A stretch of 64,000 nt of DNA from Sipunculus nudus (Eukaryota > Annelida > Sipuncula > Golfingiida > Sipunculidae). The stretch lies in assembly GCA_026874595.1 (NCBI GenBank), contig CM049308.1:49340124-49404123 (forward strand). The letters are read 5' to 3'. The notes beneath the pieces were generated by a model. That model did not search any database and was not told the origin of the DNA. It was given only the letters and a program-made list of their open reading frames with translations. The position numbers and the translations under genes were made by a program. Shown here in pieces: positions 32,368-43,813 of this stretch (position 1 is its first letter; each line of letters begins with the position of its first letter).

Positions 32368-34186
32368 CTCATTCGTTCCGGTCGTTGCTCGTCTAAGCGC
32401 CCATTTTCCCGCGTGGGCGGGTATCACCTCACATTGGTTAATTCTCAGCACCATAAAGTTCGGGTTCCGTCTTACGTTTTTGCACGCACCTCCCGTCACC
32501 CTGCACCCGTTCTTCACTCCGCCGCCGTCCGATCCCGCCAAGCGCCTCCCTTTGGAGGAGGCCATTCAATCTATGATAGACGAACGGGCGATTTTCGAGG
32601 TTTCCCCGTCCACCGTGGGGTTTTACTCTCGACTTTTTCTTGTTCCCAAGCCGCACGGGCGCTGGCGCCCCATCATAGACCTGAAGCGCCTCAATTCGTT
32701 CATCCGTCTGCCCCCGTTTCGGGTGTTCAATATCCATGCTGTGCTCCGCATTGTTCGGAGGATGGATTGGGCATTCAAAATCGACCTTACGGATGCCTAC
32801 TTTCACGTTCCAATCCATCCATCGTCTTAACCGTTTCTTCACTTCGCGTATCAGAACTGCGTTTTTCAATTCCGGGCCCTCCCGTTCGGGATCAAAGTGG
32901 CCCCCTGGGTTTTTATCATGCTGGTTCATACAGTCACGCGATATCTCCGTGCCCAGGGCATTTCTGTGCTCCCTTATCTGGAAGTTTGGCTAGTCCATGC
33001 GGCCGATCGATCCCTCTTACTGTCTCATCGCTCCCGGGTTCACACCTTACTTCGGAACCTTGGCTTTCTCGTCAATGCGTAGAAATCTCTTCTCGCTCCC
33101 ACCCAGTCCCTCCAATTTCTGGGTGTCACTCTCGATTTTGCGTCCAGCACGGCATCGCTCCCGTGAGATTTTGCTCTCAAGCTCCGCCGGCAGATTCGTT
33201 CATTTCTCACACTGCGCCGTGTCGACTCTCGCACGCCGGCTTCTCTCCACGGCGCTCTCAACTGGGCCGCATCTTTTATCCCGTTCGGCCAACTGTACCT
33301 AAGTCCGATTCAGTCTCTCCTGCGCCGTGACGGCCTTCTCCGTTTAACCTCGGTTCATCCTACGATCCTCCCGTTTCGGCTCACCTAGAGGTCCCTTTGT
33401 CCCTTGCTGGACCTTCCATTTCTCCTGCGCGGAGTTCCTTTTTCCCAAGATGTCGATTGCACCATCTATACCGACGCGTCTCTCCTCGGTTGGGGGGCCC
33501 ATCTTGCCGATCTTCGCGCTTCGGGGATGTGGTCCCTGTCGGAACGTCTGCTCCATATCAATATCCTCAAACTGCGTGCCGTCCGTCGCACGATCTCCAG
33601 CTGGTCTCCCCGCTTGATCAGCCATCACATTCTCGTCCTGACCGACAATACCACGGTTGTGGCATATATCAACAGGCAGGGCGGTACTCTGTCTCCCTCT
33701 CTCATGCAGGAGACCTACCTTTTGTTCGATCTATGCATCTCTCTCCGGGCATCGGTTCGTGCGTCCCATCTTCCGGGCGTGTCGAACATCCTCGCGGACG
33801 CCCTTTCCTGTCATCCTGCGTCTCCTCCTCCCCCGATGCTTCTTCCGCTCCCGGTTGTTCGGAGTGTTTTCGCTCGCCTGGGGCGGCCGGAATTCGATCT
33901 GTTCGATTTTCCATTCCCCCCCGTTCTCGTACCTACCGCGACGCGTCTACGTCACCCTCGCGACTGTCTCCCTGTCACGCTGCCGTCCGGGTGGTCTCAC
34001 CGGTTTCTCTTTGCGTTTCCGGCGCCTCATCTCATCCGCAGTGTCCTTCTCCGCTTGTCCCACGCGGACAAGACGACCCTTCTTCTCATACTCCCGTTTC
34101 ATCCTGCGGCTCCATGGTTTCCTCTGTGGCACTCGCTGCTCTCTCGCCCCCCGCTTCTACTACCGCTCCGCCTCGCGCTCCCGTAG
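32360..34186 (+). pseudogene. Reverse transcriptase and RNase H of the DIRS-type element
   Basis: A single frame reads the RT blocks 'LSAHFPAWAGITSHWLIL', 'LFLVPKPHGRWRPIIDLKRL', 'MDWAFKIDLTDAYFHVPIH' and 'FRALPFGIKVAPWVF', then RNase H 'TIYTDASLLGWGAHL' and 'LTDNTTVVAYINRQGG'. It is broken by in-frame stops at 32828, 33080, 33164 and 33386. The polymerase YxDD site is replaced by YLEV, and the RNase H glutamate region reads LKLRAV, where family members usually have ELRA. The enzyme cannot be active. Confidence 0.85.
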
Positions 34187-34210
34187 TTACCTCGAGCGCA
34201 TCGCCCATTT

Positions 34211-35260
34211 CGGTCGTGCCCTCTATGCATATGCGTGCTCTCCTCGGACACCTCAAAGATCAGGGCATTTCAAGTCCGGCTGCTCTCCTTGCCTCGGCTC
34301 CCCGTCGCCATTCTTGGAACCGCATCTATGACTCCCGGTGGCGTCTCTTCACCGAGTGGGCGTCTTCCCGTGGAATCTCCCCATTAGATCCGTCGCTTGC
34401 GGCGGTTTTGGACTTTTTTGTGTTCTTCCTGCAAGATAAACATTTATCCTATCCCTCTCTGCGTGGCTGTCGTGCCGCCCTGCTGTCTGTGCTCCGTCCG
34501 CTGGGTCACGATTGTGTCCTTCATCATCCGTTGGTGTCGGATTTTCTCAAGGGGGTTCATGCCTGTGCGTCTCGTCCTCGGTATGTTGCGCCTTCCTGGC
34601 GCCTGGACGTCGTCTTACGTCACCTCCGGGAACCCCTTTATGAGCCGCTGCGTTCGGCCCATCTTCTCCATTTATCTCGGAAAACGGTTTTCCTCCTCGC
34701 TCTTGCCACTGCCGGTCGCCGTTCTGAGCTTCATGCCCTCGTAGCTGATTCGAAATTCACGCAAATTGCGGCCGACGAACCGTCGGCCACCCTACATTTT
34801 CCTCCGGATTTTTTATAGAAAGAACCAAAATTTCGATGATCCTCCGTCTGCTTGGCAAGTTCAGGCCCACGGTCAGTCCCCTTATGGGGCTACCAATTGC
34901 CCGGTTCGTGCGTTACGTTATTATCTTAAAGCTACTCATTCTTTACGGGGGGGGGGGGGGGGCAAGAAGTTGTTTATTTCTACCAAAGTCACCACTTCCA
35001 ATAAGGAGATTAGCCCTATCACCATTAGTGCGTGGCTCAAAGCTACTATCGTCGCCGCCTATGAATCAGCTTCTCCATCCACCTTAGAACAACTTCACAT
35101 CAAGGCTCATGACATTCGAGCTCTTTCTACTTCCTTGGGCCATTTCTCCGGGATCTCACCCAATCAATTGGTCAAGAAGGGCTACTGGAAATCCCCATCT
35201 ACATTCACACGCTTTTATCTAAAGGATGTTAAGCTCCAGGCTTTGGGCCTTTACAGCACT
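34211..35260 (+). pseudogene. Tyrosine recombinase of the DIRS-type element
   Basis: The N-terminal part reads 'LKDQGISSPAALLASAPRR' and 'YDSRWRLFTEWA'. The catalytic part shows 'ATAGRRSELHAL' (first Arg), 'KAHDIRALSTS' (His-x-x-Arg) and 'STFTRFYLKDV' (Tyr nucleophile). The frame changes near 34800-34820 just after PPDF, and a 14-base G run at 34949 inserts a glycine stretch. All recognisable catalytic positions remain, but not in one frame. Such recombinases integrate circular DNA copies without a target-site duplication. Confidence 0.8.
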
Positions 35261-35390
35261 GAGATTCTCCTCGTTCCATTGTTACAGGTAGGTGCTCCCT
35301 CCCCAAGGGCTGTCTGTTCTTTTCTCATCAATACAGAAACAGCTCACAATTATGTTTACGTAATAAACCCCCCCCCCCCCCCCCCCATTC

Positions 35391-35684
35391 CCTCCCTGTG
35401 AATGGTGGTTTTGTTAGTAAACTGTTGTGAGCTTTTCTGTATTACAAACATCGCTCCCTCCCAGTCCTCTTCCTTCCGCCGTCGAAAATGTGATTACAGG
35501 TAGCGGAAGTGTGACCTAGATACACGGGAACGAGGCGGGATGGGCGATAATAGGCCCAATAAGGGAAAATTTTCGGTTGGCTTACTCTGGCGTATAAACT
35601 TTAACAGAGAAAATTCTCATTAATACAGAAAAGCTCACAACAGTTTACTAACAAAACCACCATTCACAGGGAGGGAATGGGGGG
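35391..35684. repeat. Terminal palindrome of the DIRS-type element, copy 1
   Basis: 'tccctgtgaatggtggtttt' 'gttagtaaactgttgtgagc' 'ttttctgtatta' at the left is repeated in reverse complement at 35621-35675, a stem of over 50 bp around a loop of about 180 bases. A near-identical structure closes the second DIRS-type copy at 43054-43330. A poly-C run (35370-35387) and a G run flank it. A looser inverted relative of the arm lies at 35318-35368. Confidence 0.85.
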
Positions 35685-36113
35685 GATCTAATGTAAGTGC
35701 TAACTGACAAGATTTAAGAAGATATAAATACTTTGTAGCATTTCATTCATATCTCTTAAAGTTGGCGGGGGGCTAGGTGTGAATAGGAATATTGGTCAAA
35801 CTATGTTGGATTAATTTTTAACACATATGGCCATATATTTAACTTTTGAAAACTTAATTACCTTCTCACATTATTTGTTTATGAAATGTTACTTTTATAT
35901 AACACTTACCATAGGCCTATTTGTTCCCTTGGTGCATCACTAAATGGTTTAGCTCATGTCCATTATTCTATAATTTACAGAGTTTCATTTTAGCAGGGCC
36001 ATTTTCTCATAGCTTTTCTAATGATATTATACATGAAAAACCAAAAGAAATAAAAATATTTTGCAGTTACTAATATTTTCCAAAATTTAGCTGAGTGATG
36101 TGACCCATGGGTC
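35685..36113 (+). other. Intron sequence between DIRS-type element and repeat R2
   Basis: No gene or RNA found. The end carries 'tagctgagtgatgtgaccca' 'tgggtcccatgttt' (36088-36121), resembling an R1 3' terminus without the rest of the element. Confidence 0.4.
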
Positions 36114-36713
36114 CCATGTTTGTTATTTTAACAAATATTTTTCGTTACTAATATTTTTTTACTATAAAATGACAACAATCATGTCAGTTTCTCAGCTGTA
36201 ATAACATCTAGTGTACCCAAAACCTGGTGTTTTATTGATCACAATTGGAAGCCATATAGTTATTACCCTGTCTGTCTGTTGTCTCTCTGTCTGTCCATCC
36301 ATCCATCCACACAAATTTGTTTCCAGATGATAACCCCAGGTTGTATTGACACAGATTTCAACTTGACTTAAGTATGGCCCACCACTAAAGCAAGAACCTA
36401 TATGATTTTGAGGTCACAAGGTCAAAGGTCAAGGTCACAGGACTCACTTATTTAAAAGATTATGGCTGCATTTTAAGCCAAGCTTTTCATCCCAAACTTT
36501 CCATTTTTGCGCATTTAGCTGACTTGCCAGTATGGGTAGAGCATAAATGACTCTGGGGTCAAATTGTCAAAGGTCAAGGTCACAGGGACCATCTGTTCAC
36601 AAATTAGTTTCCAGATGATAACTCCAGTTTAGTTTAATATATATTGGTTTCAAACCTTACTTATATATGACTTACCACTAAAGTAAGAACCGTGTCGATT
36701 TTGGGGTCCAGTG
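36114..36713 (+). repeat. Interspersed repeat R2, left part, interrupted by Gypsy 1
   Basis: Shares with 49612-50290 the series 'tgacaacaatcatgtcagtt' 'tctcagctgtaa', 'aaacctggtgt', 'ccagatgataac.ccaggttg', 'gcccaccactaaagcaagaacc' and 'ggtcaaggtcacagg'. It is cut at 36713 by the retrotransposon and resumes at 41437 ('cagtggtcaaaggtcaaggt'). Confidence 0.8.
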
Positions 36714-36908
36714 TGTTTGTCGGATGTTTTCCCAGGCACGCGACACAATCGCTCCTAAACGAGGAGGCTAACAGTTAACACGTTTAATGGCTGCCATGTT
36801 CGTCACACACACACATGATACACGTAATCGCCACAAGGGGGCGCAACAATAACTGATAACATAATACTCCCGTAGCCCGCATTAATAGTAAACATACGTC
36901 CCGTAACA
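36714..36908 (-). repeat. LTR of Gypsy 1 (3' LTR)
   Basis: 195 bp, preceded on the minus strand by a purine tract and followed by the CAGTG duplication. Contains a (AC)n stretch and 'aagggggcgc'. Confidence 0.95.
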
Positions 36909-37320
36909 TCTCCCTTGTTAAAGTTAAACATCATAAGCAATATATCACATACAAACATCTCCATCAGTTATCACCTCACATTATTCCATTACAGTTACAG
37001 TCTTTGTTTGTTCACTAACCATCACGATACTTAATATTTCACATTTTCAGTCCATAAATTATTTTCTTCAGTTGACATCCATGGTTTATATGTATTACTC
37101 CTTTGACATTCTTTTTGCATGTATTTAGCATTTACTTACCAATAAAGGTTTTAAACAGTTTTGTTTTCTCTTTGTCCATTCATATTTGTGTGCAAGTGTG
37201 TGCATATTTAACACATTACTGTCCACAATATATCATTATTCTCATTTTAACTATCACTGTTTATCTTGTCAAAACTTAAATTAATAATAATACATTAGCA
37301 CTGAAATCTTGCTGGTTGCC

Positions 37321-40300
37321 TTATCTCGCGTCCATATCAAGACTTCCTAAGAGTGGTTGTCTTGGGCATGACCTCTGGCTGTTGGTAGGGTCTCTGTCTA
37401 GTATAACTGTAGAACTGCTAGGTACTGCATTGACTGACTGACTGGACTGACTGTTACCAGTATCTATATTTGCTTTCTCAGGTGTCTTCACAGTCTCAGA
37501 TGTAATCACAGTCTCTTTCTCAATATTAATATTGGCATCACTATTCTCACCCTGTTGACTCTGATCTTGCCTAATAAACTTTCTATTTCTTCTGTAATAA
37601 CTCCCATCATCTGTTCCTACTATATATGTCCTTGGACCAATTTTCTCCATACATTTTCCTTTTTGCCATGAGTCTTTTGAATTAATTGGCTGTAATCTAA
37701 CTGGTTCTCCTATCTGAAGTTCTGGTAATGCTTTTGCATGTTTATCATACTGTATTTTGGCTTTTTGTCTCTTGACTTTTATTTGCTCTGGAACATCATC
37801 TACCACACTTGGTTTTAACAGTATTTCAGCTGTAGGCATGGTGGTCTTAATTCTACGTGACATTAATTTCTGTACAGGGCTATAGCCATTTTTGTCTGGT
37901 GTATTTCTCCATTCAAGTAACAACTGTTGCAAGTCTTGGTCATCTCTCTCTGCTTTCTTTACTAACGTCTTTGCTATTTTAACAGCTGATTCACTTTTTC
38001 CATTACTCTGACTATGTCTGGGTGAACTTGTTATATGCTTAAATGACCATTCACGTTGAAATACTTGAAATTCTTCACTGATGTAACAAGGTCCATTATC
38101 AGTAACCATATCAGCAATTCCGTGTCTAGCAAAATGAGCTTTAGTCTTTTCTATTACTGTTTTACTGGTTTGATCCTCCAGCTTATCCAGCTCAAAATAA
38201 TCACTGTAATAATCAACAGTAACCAAATAGTGTTGACCTTTCCATGTAAACAAATCTTGTCCAACTTTAGACCATGGTAATCTGGGAATTTCATGAGTCA
38301 TTAAAGGTTCTTTCTGCTGTTTAGCTAAGTATTCATTACAAATAGTACATGATTGAATCTTGTCTCTAATGTCTTGTGCCATCCCAGGCCAAAAGAGCAC
38401 ATCTCTAGCTCGTCAAATACACGCGTCTGAGCCTAAATGACTAGTATGAGCCCGAGCTATCATTTGTGGTCTTAGTACTTTAGGTATTATCACTTTCATT
38501 CCTTTGTACAGTACACCATCCTGTACTATCAGTTCATCCCTAAAGTTCCAGAACTCTTTGATACATTCAGGAACCTCTTCCCGCGATTCAGGCCATCCTG
38601 TGTACACTGTTGAGGCTAATGTCTGTAGTACTGCATCAGCCTGAGTACCAGCCTGTATCTGCTGATGGGTTCCTTCTTTAAGTCTCATGTAATCCATCTG
38701 GTTGACAGAACTAATATCTTGGTAGAGTTTATCTTCTTGGTTAGCACTAAATATGTAGTATCTAGGCACACTTTCTTTGACACTGATACCTGGCAAAAAA
38801 GCTCTAGACAACATATCTGAAATATACATCTTATTCCCAGGCACATAATGATATTCCAAGTTGTACTTTTGTAGTCTTAACAATATGCGTTGTAGTCGCT
38901 TAGGTGCTTGATGTATGGATTTCTTTGCTATTGAAACTAGCGGCTTATGATCGGTTTCTCCACTGATAATGTCTTTCCCATGAAGATACTGATCGAATTT
39001 CTCACAAGCAAATACTATTCCAAGACATTCTTTTTCTACCTGTGCATATCCTTGCTCAGTTAGAGAAAGAGCGCGTGAGGCAAACGCAACTGGTTGACCT
39101 TTTTGCATCAAGGTAGCTCCTAGTCCCTTTTCAGATGCGTCACTCTGAACTGTGACCTCCAAGTTAACATCATAATATCTAAGCACTGGGGCTTCAGTCA
39201 TAAGATGTAAAATAGTCTGGTAAGCTTCCTCCTGCTGGGACTGCCAGTCCCATTCCACACCTTGTAAAGTCAACTTTCTCAGTGGTTCTGTAACATCTGA
39301 AATCCGAGGCAAGTATCTTGACAAATAGTTTACACTACCCAAAAAGTGTTGTACTGCCTTGACATTTGTTGGTTTAGGCATGTTTATTAGCGCTTCCACC
39401 TTTGCAGGGTCTGGCTTGATGCCATCTTTTGTCAACAAATGTCCCACATATGGCACTTCAGGCAACTTGAAACTTGATTCAAATTTCTGTCTGTTAAATT
39501 TGAGGTTTACTTTCTGAGCTCTCTCTAATACTGCTCTCAAGTTTTTATCATGGTTAGCGGCTGCTTCAGCTTCCGTTTCACCTGATCCATAACAAATGAT
39601 GTCATCAGCAATAACATCTACTCCCTCAATTCCTTCTAACGCTTCCTTTTGTCTCCGCTGGTACTCCTCTGGAGCTGACGAGATCCCTTGCGGACATCGC
39701 AGATATCGGTATCGGCCAAAAGGAGTCCAAAATGTAGTTAAGAAACTACTGTCTTCACTCAATTTTATTTGGTGAAATCCTTCTCTGGCGTCCAATACTG
39801 TAAACACTTTGGCCTTTGCCAGTTTGGGTAAGACTTCGTCCACTGTAGGCATTTGATATTTTGGCCTTCTAATGGCTTTATTCAAATCCTTCGGATCAAT
39901 GCATATTCTCAACTTTTGACCCTTTTGTACTGCCACTAAACTACTTATCCAGTCCGTAGGCTCTGTGACTTTACAGATAATCCCTTGAGCCTCCATATCA
40001 TTTAACTTATTCAATAACTTGTCTTTTAGAGGCACCGGTACTCTACGCGGCACATGCTGCACTGGTTTAACACTTGAATCTATTTCTATATGATATTCAC
40101 CTGGCAGACATCCCAGTCCACTAAAGACATCACAATATTCACTTAGTACCTGTTCCTTAGTGAGAGGCTCCTCAGCTCTAAGTACATGAATGTTATTATC
40201 CTTTACTGTTATCCATCCATTCTGCACACAAGTGTGGCCATCAATGATTGGCCATGGCGCATTTTTCAAGATATCAAATGTTATGGGCATCTGTGGTCCT

Positions 40301-41154
40301 TCACCATAACTCACAATAAGTGTGTACGTTCCCAATGGAGTAACCACACTACCATCATAAAGCCGTATTCTACCTTTTACAGGCTGTAGCTCAATGTCTT
40401 CACACTGTAAAATGTCCCTTAATGTTGCATATGACATAGCACTACAAGTAGCTCCAGTATCCAACTGCACTTGTTTAACAATATCATCAGCCCCTTGAAA
40501 TGTAAGCGGAAGCATAAATCTGCTTTTTTGATTCTGTTTATTCACTGCTCCAATACGCCGAACTACAAATGCATCCTCATCTGACTGCTCAATGTCCATA
40601 CTATGAACTTTGTTTTTGATTTTTTGTGTACTTGTTTTCATCTTACACACAACAGCGAAATGGTTTTGTTTCCCACATTTTTTGCAATTTTTTCCATAAG
40701 CCGGACATTTCCCCTTCACATGCTTTGTTCCACAATATTTACATTCTGCCTGATGCATATGTCCTAGAGTCTTTTTACAAGATTTTGAATTGTTTCCTTG
40801 CCTACCAGTCTTGCGCTGCACTCCATGAATCTGTTCAACAAGTCCTGACTTAGTACTAGTCATCTGACTTTTATGTATCTTGGACAGTTCGCTAGCTCTG
40901 AGCATTTCTACACACTGATTTAGATCAGGGACAGGACGTGCCCTCAGTAATCTATCACGACTGGCTGTATCCAGTGTTCCCATTACTAGCCTGTCTCTAA
41001 TCAAACTGTTTGTCAGGGTTTCATATTCACAAGATTCTGCTAACTGGCGTAGTCTGACTACATACTGATCCACTGTTTCATGTTCAGTTTGATTTGCAGT
41101 GTTGAACTTATATCTCTCAAACAACACATTTTTCTGTGGCAAGAAATGTTCCAA
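37321..41154 (-). pseudogene. gag-pol polyprotein of Gypsy 1, single stop, truncated gag
   Basis: The frame opens in the middle of gag ('YKFNTANQTEHETVDQYVVR', 'RLRQLAESCEYE') and passes a zinc-knuckle region (CKYCGTKHVKGKC, CKKCGKQNHFAVVC). It then reads protease (LDTGATCS), reverse transcriptase (VIADDIICYG, catalytic DD intact), RNase H (QSDASEKGLGATL) and integrase (CTICNEY; DYYSDYF; TDNGPCY; SQSNGKSESAVK). The only interruption is a TGA at 38413-38415 in the integrase N-terminus, at a place where CGA (Arg) would be a CpG transition away. The usual gag N-terminus before 41154 is missing. The family is of the Mag/K02A2.6-like Gypsy kind. Confidence 0.93.
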
Positions 41155-41223
41155 GTTTCCTACATCCCGTTAGACAAATGTTTCTGGACAAAACCTTGTC
41201 CAAACTGTTTCAGGCGTGCAGCG

Positions 41224-41241
41224 CTGCCCATTCTGACACCA
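41224..41241 (-). other. Primer-binding site of Gypsy 1
   Basis: Directly adjoining the 5' LTR on the minus strand: TGGTGTCAGAATGGGCAG. TGGTGTCAGAA matches the complement of the 3' end of tRNA-Leu types ending in TTCTGACACCA; this assignment rests on memory of tRNA ends. tRNA-Leu priming is known for some bivalve Gypsy elements. Confidence 0.65.
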
Positions 41242-41436
41242 TGTTTGTCGGATGTTTTCCCAGGCACGCGACACAATCGCTCCTAAACGAGGAGGCTAAC
41301 AGTTAACACGTTTAATGGCTGCCATGTTCGTCACACACACACATGATACACGTAATCACCACAAGGGGGCGCAACAATAACTGATAACATAATACTCCCG
41401 TAGCCCGCATTAATAGTAAACATACGTCCCGTAACA
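41242..41436 (-). repeat. LTR of Gypsy 1 (5' LTR)
   Basis: 195 bp, one difference from the other LTR. Presumed site of the promoter for minus-strand transcription, opposite to the host gene. Confidence 0.95.
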
Positions 41437-41705
41437 CAGTGGTCAAAGGTCAAGGTCACAGGGCTCATTTCTTTCAAAAGAATGCATATGCATTTGAAGC
41501 CAAACTTTTCTTCCCAAACCTTTCATCTTCAAAATATTGCTAACCTGCCAGTAGAGGAAGATTCTGTTCAGTTTTGGGGTCATGAGGTCAAAGATCAAGG
41601 TCACAGTACCCACTTATTTAGAAAGATTGTGGATGCATTTTAAGAATCCAAACTTTTAATCCCAAACCTTCCATCTTGCACATATAGCTGAGCTGCCAAT
41701 AGGGG
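41437..41705 (+). repeat. Interspersed repeat R2, right part
   Basis: Continuation of the repeat broken at 36713: 'cagtggtcaaaggtcaaggt' then 'gaagccaaacttttcttccc' as in the copy near 50255. It abuts the truncated DIRS-type copy. Confidence 0.75.
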
Positions 41706-41833
41706 AAGAACTTCACGGTCTTCATGGACGCGTCTCTCCTCGGTGGGGGTGCCCATATGGCTGATCTCAGGACCTTGGGTGTCTGGTCCCCCTCAAAACA
41801 GCTTCTTCACATCAACGTGCAAAAATTCCGCGC

Positions 41834-42339
41834 GGTGTGTCGTGGCCTATCCCATTGGTCCCACTGCTTACTAGGCCTTCATATCCTCATCATGACCGAC
41901 AACACCACGGTTGTGGCATATATCAACAAGCTAGGCGGTACTTGGTGTCCCTCACTTCTTTGGGAGACCTACCTTTTGGTCGATCGTTGCATGACGTTAG
42001 GGGCCTAGCTCCGGGCGTCTCGAACTGTCTCATCAATGCCCTCTTTCGTCGCCTCATCTCTCCACCTCCAACGGTTGTACTTTTACGGTGTGTCGTGGCC
42101 TATCCCATTGGTCCCACCGCTTACTAGGCCTTCATATCCTCATCATGACCGACAACACCACGGTTGTGGCATATATCAACAAGCTAGGCGGTACTTGGTG
42201 TCCCTCACTTCTTTGGGAGACCTACCTTTTGGTCGATCCTTGCATGACGTTAGGGGCCTAGCTCCGGGCGTCTCGAACTGTCTCATCAATGCCCTCTTTC
42301 GTCGCCTCGTCTCTCCACCTCCAACGGTTGTACTTGACC
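41834..42339 (+). repeat. 253-bp tandem duplication within the second DIRS-type copy
   Basis: 'gtgtgtcgtggcctatccca' to 'tccaacggttgtactt' occurs twice with 253-base spacing ('cgtggcc' at 41841 and 42094; 'tccacct' at 42061 and 42314) and only a few differences. It shifts the RNase H frame. Confidence 0.9.
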
Positions 42340-43053
42340 CCTTGCAGTCCTACAGTGTCTCTTCTCTCACCTAGGGTACCCGGAAATCAATCTGTTCGAT
42401 TTTCTGTCCCCTCCAGCCCTTGTTCCTTCTGTGACTTGGCTACCATCTACCAGACATCCCGGCATCCGTCTTGTTACACAGGTTTCTTTACACGTTTCCA
42501 GTGCACCGTCTCATCTGACGGATCCTCCTCCGTTGTCCCGTACTGTTCAGACCGATCTCCTCCTCATCCTTCCGTTTCAACGGGCCTCTCCCTGGTTTCC
42601 CCTGTGGTGCTCGTTTCTGTCCCGGCCGCCCAACTTCTGCTGCTCCGGATCGATCTCCCCTTATTCCCCTTATCTCATCGTCCGTTTCGGTCGTACCCTC
42701 TCTGTGCATGCATACTATCATCAAACGCCTCAAAGATCAAGGCCTTTCAAGCCCGGCTGCTCTCCTTGCCTCGGCTCCCCGTAGACATTCTTCGGACTGC
42801 ACCTATGACTCCCGGTGGCTCATCTTCTCCAGATGGGCGACTGACCATGGAATCTCTCCTTTAGATCCGTCAATTTCGACAGTCTTTGATTTCTTTGTTT
42901 ATTTACTTCAGGTCAAACACTTATCCTATCTGTCTCTCTGCGGCTGTTGTGCCGCCCTTTTGTCGGACCTCCGTCCGCTTGGTCACGATTGTGTCCTCCA
43001 ACATTCGCTGGTGACGGATTTTCTCAAAGGGGTGCATGCCCGCTCCTCTCGTC

Positions 43054-43356
43054 CCTGTGAATGGTGGTTTTGTTAGTAAACTGTTGTGAGCTTTTCTGTA
43101 TTACAAACAGCTCTCCCTCCCAGTTTTCTTCCGTACACCATCGAAAAAGTGATTACAGGAAACGGAAGTGTGACCAAAATACACGGGAGTGAGTCGGGAT
43201 GGGCCATAATGGGCCCAATAAGGGAAAATTTTTGGTTGGCTTACTCTGGCGTATAAACTTTAACAGAGAAAATTCTCATTAATACAGAAAAGCTTGCAAC
43301 AGTTTACTAACAAAACCACCATTCACAGGGAGGGAATGGGGTGGGGGGGGGGGGGG
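43054..43356. repeat. Terminal palindrome of the DIRS-type element, copy 2
   Basis: Same arms as at 35391-35684 ('tccctgtgaatggtggtttt' ... 'aaaaccaccattcacaggga') around a loop of about 180 bases, ending in a G-rich run. Joined to recombinase sequence ending GVHARSSRP. The intron from 43357 to 43645 shows nothing else. Confidence 0.85.
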
Positions 43357-43645
43357 TTCTACATGTGATGTGTGTCTGGTTAACCTGGTGTACTTGTACC
43401 TCCTTTAGTATATATTCTTAGGTATGTCCAAATGCCTTTCAAAGAATACATTGTTCAAAGTCATTTACTCAAAGATCAGGATCATCTGCAATGCAAGACA
43501 TTGGAATGGTGTATCAATTTAGCATAAAAATATAGATACCAAATTGTCAAATAATTGCCCACATAAATATTCTTGGAGCCATCAGAATCACATGATATTT
43601 AATGTTTATAATTAACTTAATATGTATGATTTGTTTGTTTTACAG

Positions 43646-43813
43646 ATAGTCGAGTATTGTGCAGTCTGCCTCCTGAACCTGGTATATGCCGTGCACTGAT
43701 ACCACGCTACTTCTACAACCACACGTCCAACCAGTGTGAACTGTTTAATTATGGTGGTTGCCGTGGTAACAACAACAATTTCAAAACACATTTCATGTGT
43801 GATAAGCACTGTG
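43646..43813 (+). CDS. Exon K5: Kunitz/BPTI domain 5
   Basis: Acceptor 'tttgttttacag', donor 'gtacgt', phase 1 to 1. Canonical cysteine spacing, reactive loop PGIC-R-A with Arg P1, FNYGGC intact, sequon NHT after YFY. It follows a 14-kb intron that holds the 41-bp array and three retroelement insertions; the exon itself is undamaged. Confidence 0.96.

Larger units (their letters stand above)
30921..35684 (+). mobile_element. DIRS-type tyrosine-recombinase retrotransposon, decayed
   Basis: GC-rich block sharply different from the AT-rich intron. In order: proline/serine-rich gag-like frame, reverse transcriptase, RNase H, tyrosine recombinase, then a terminal palindrome. This order with a recombinase instead of an integrase defines the DIRS/Ngaro group. 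The right end is set by the hairpin at 35391-35684; the left end is set only by composition and is uncertain. Frameshifts, stops and lost catalytic residues show it is dead. Confidence 0.8.
36714..41436 (-). mobile_element. Gypsy-type LTR retrotransposon 1, young, 4723 bp
   Basis: Two 195-bp LTRs (36714-36908, 41242-41436) differ at one base (g/a in 'cgtaatc.ccacaag'). A 5-bp duplication CAGTG flanks it (36709-36713, 41437-41441), and the interrupted R2 repeat reads through cleanly across the empty site. LTRs read TGTTACGG...GACAAACA on the minus strand. A primer-binding site (41224-41241) and a polypurine tract (AAGGGAGA, 36909-36916) lie in the right places. The coding part has one nonsense break and lacks the start of gag. 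Confidence 0.95.
41712..43356 (+). pseudogene. DIRS-type element, second copy, truncated and internally deleted
   Basis: Begins abruptly in RNase H (TVFMDASLLGGGAHM, MTDNTTVVAYINKLGG) and continues into the recombinase N-terminus (LKDQGLSSPAALLASAPRR, DSRWLIFSRWA, LLQVKHLSYLSLCGCCAALL). It is then joined directly to the terminal palindrome at 43054, so the recombinase catalytic half is gone. A 253-bp segment is tandemly duplicated (41834-42086 and 42087-42339). Frames are broken. It is a relative, not a copy, of the element at 30921-35684. Confidence 0.85.

Noticed and set aside
32137-33914. Minus-strand and second-frame plus-strand frames across the DIRS-type element
   Set aside because: Shadow frames of GC-rich coding DNA; the RT, RNase H and recombinase motifs lie only in the reported plus-strand frames.
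43612-43809. Minus-strand frame over exon K5
   Set aside because: Antisense shadow of the Kunitz exon.
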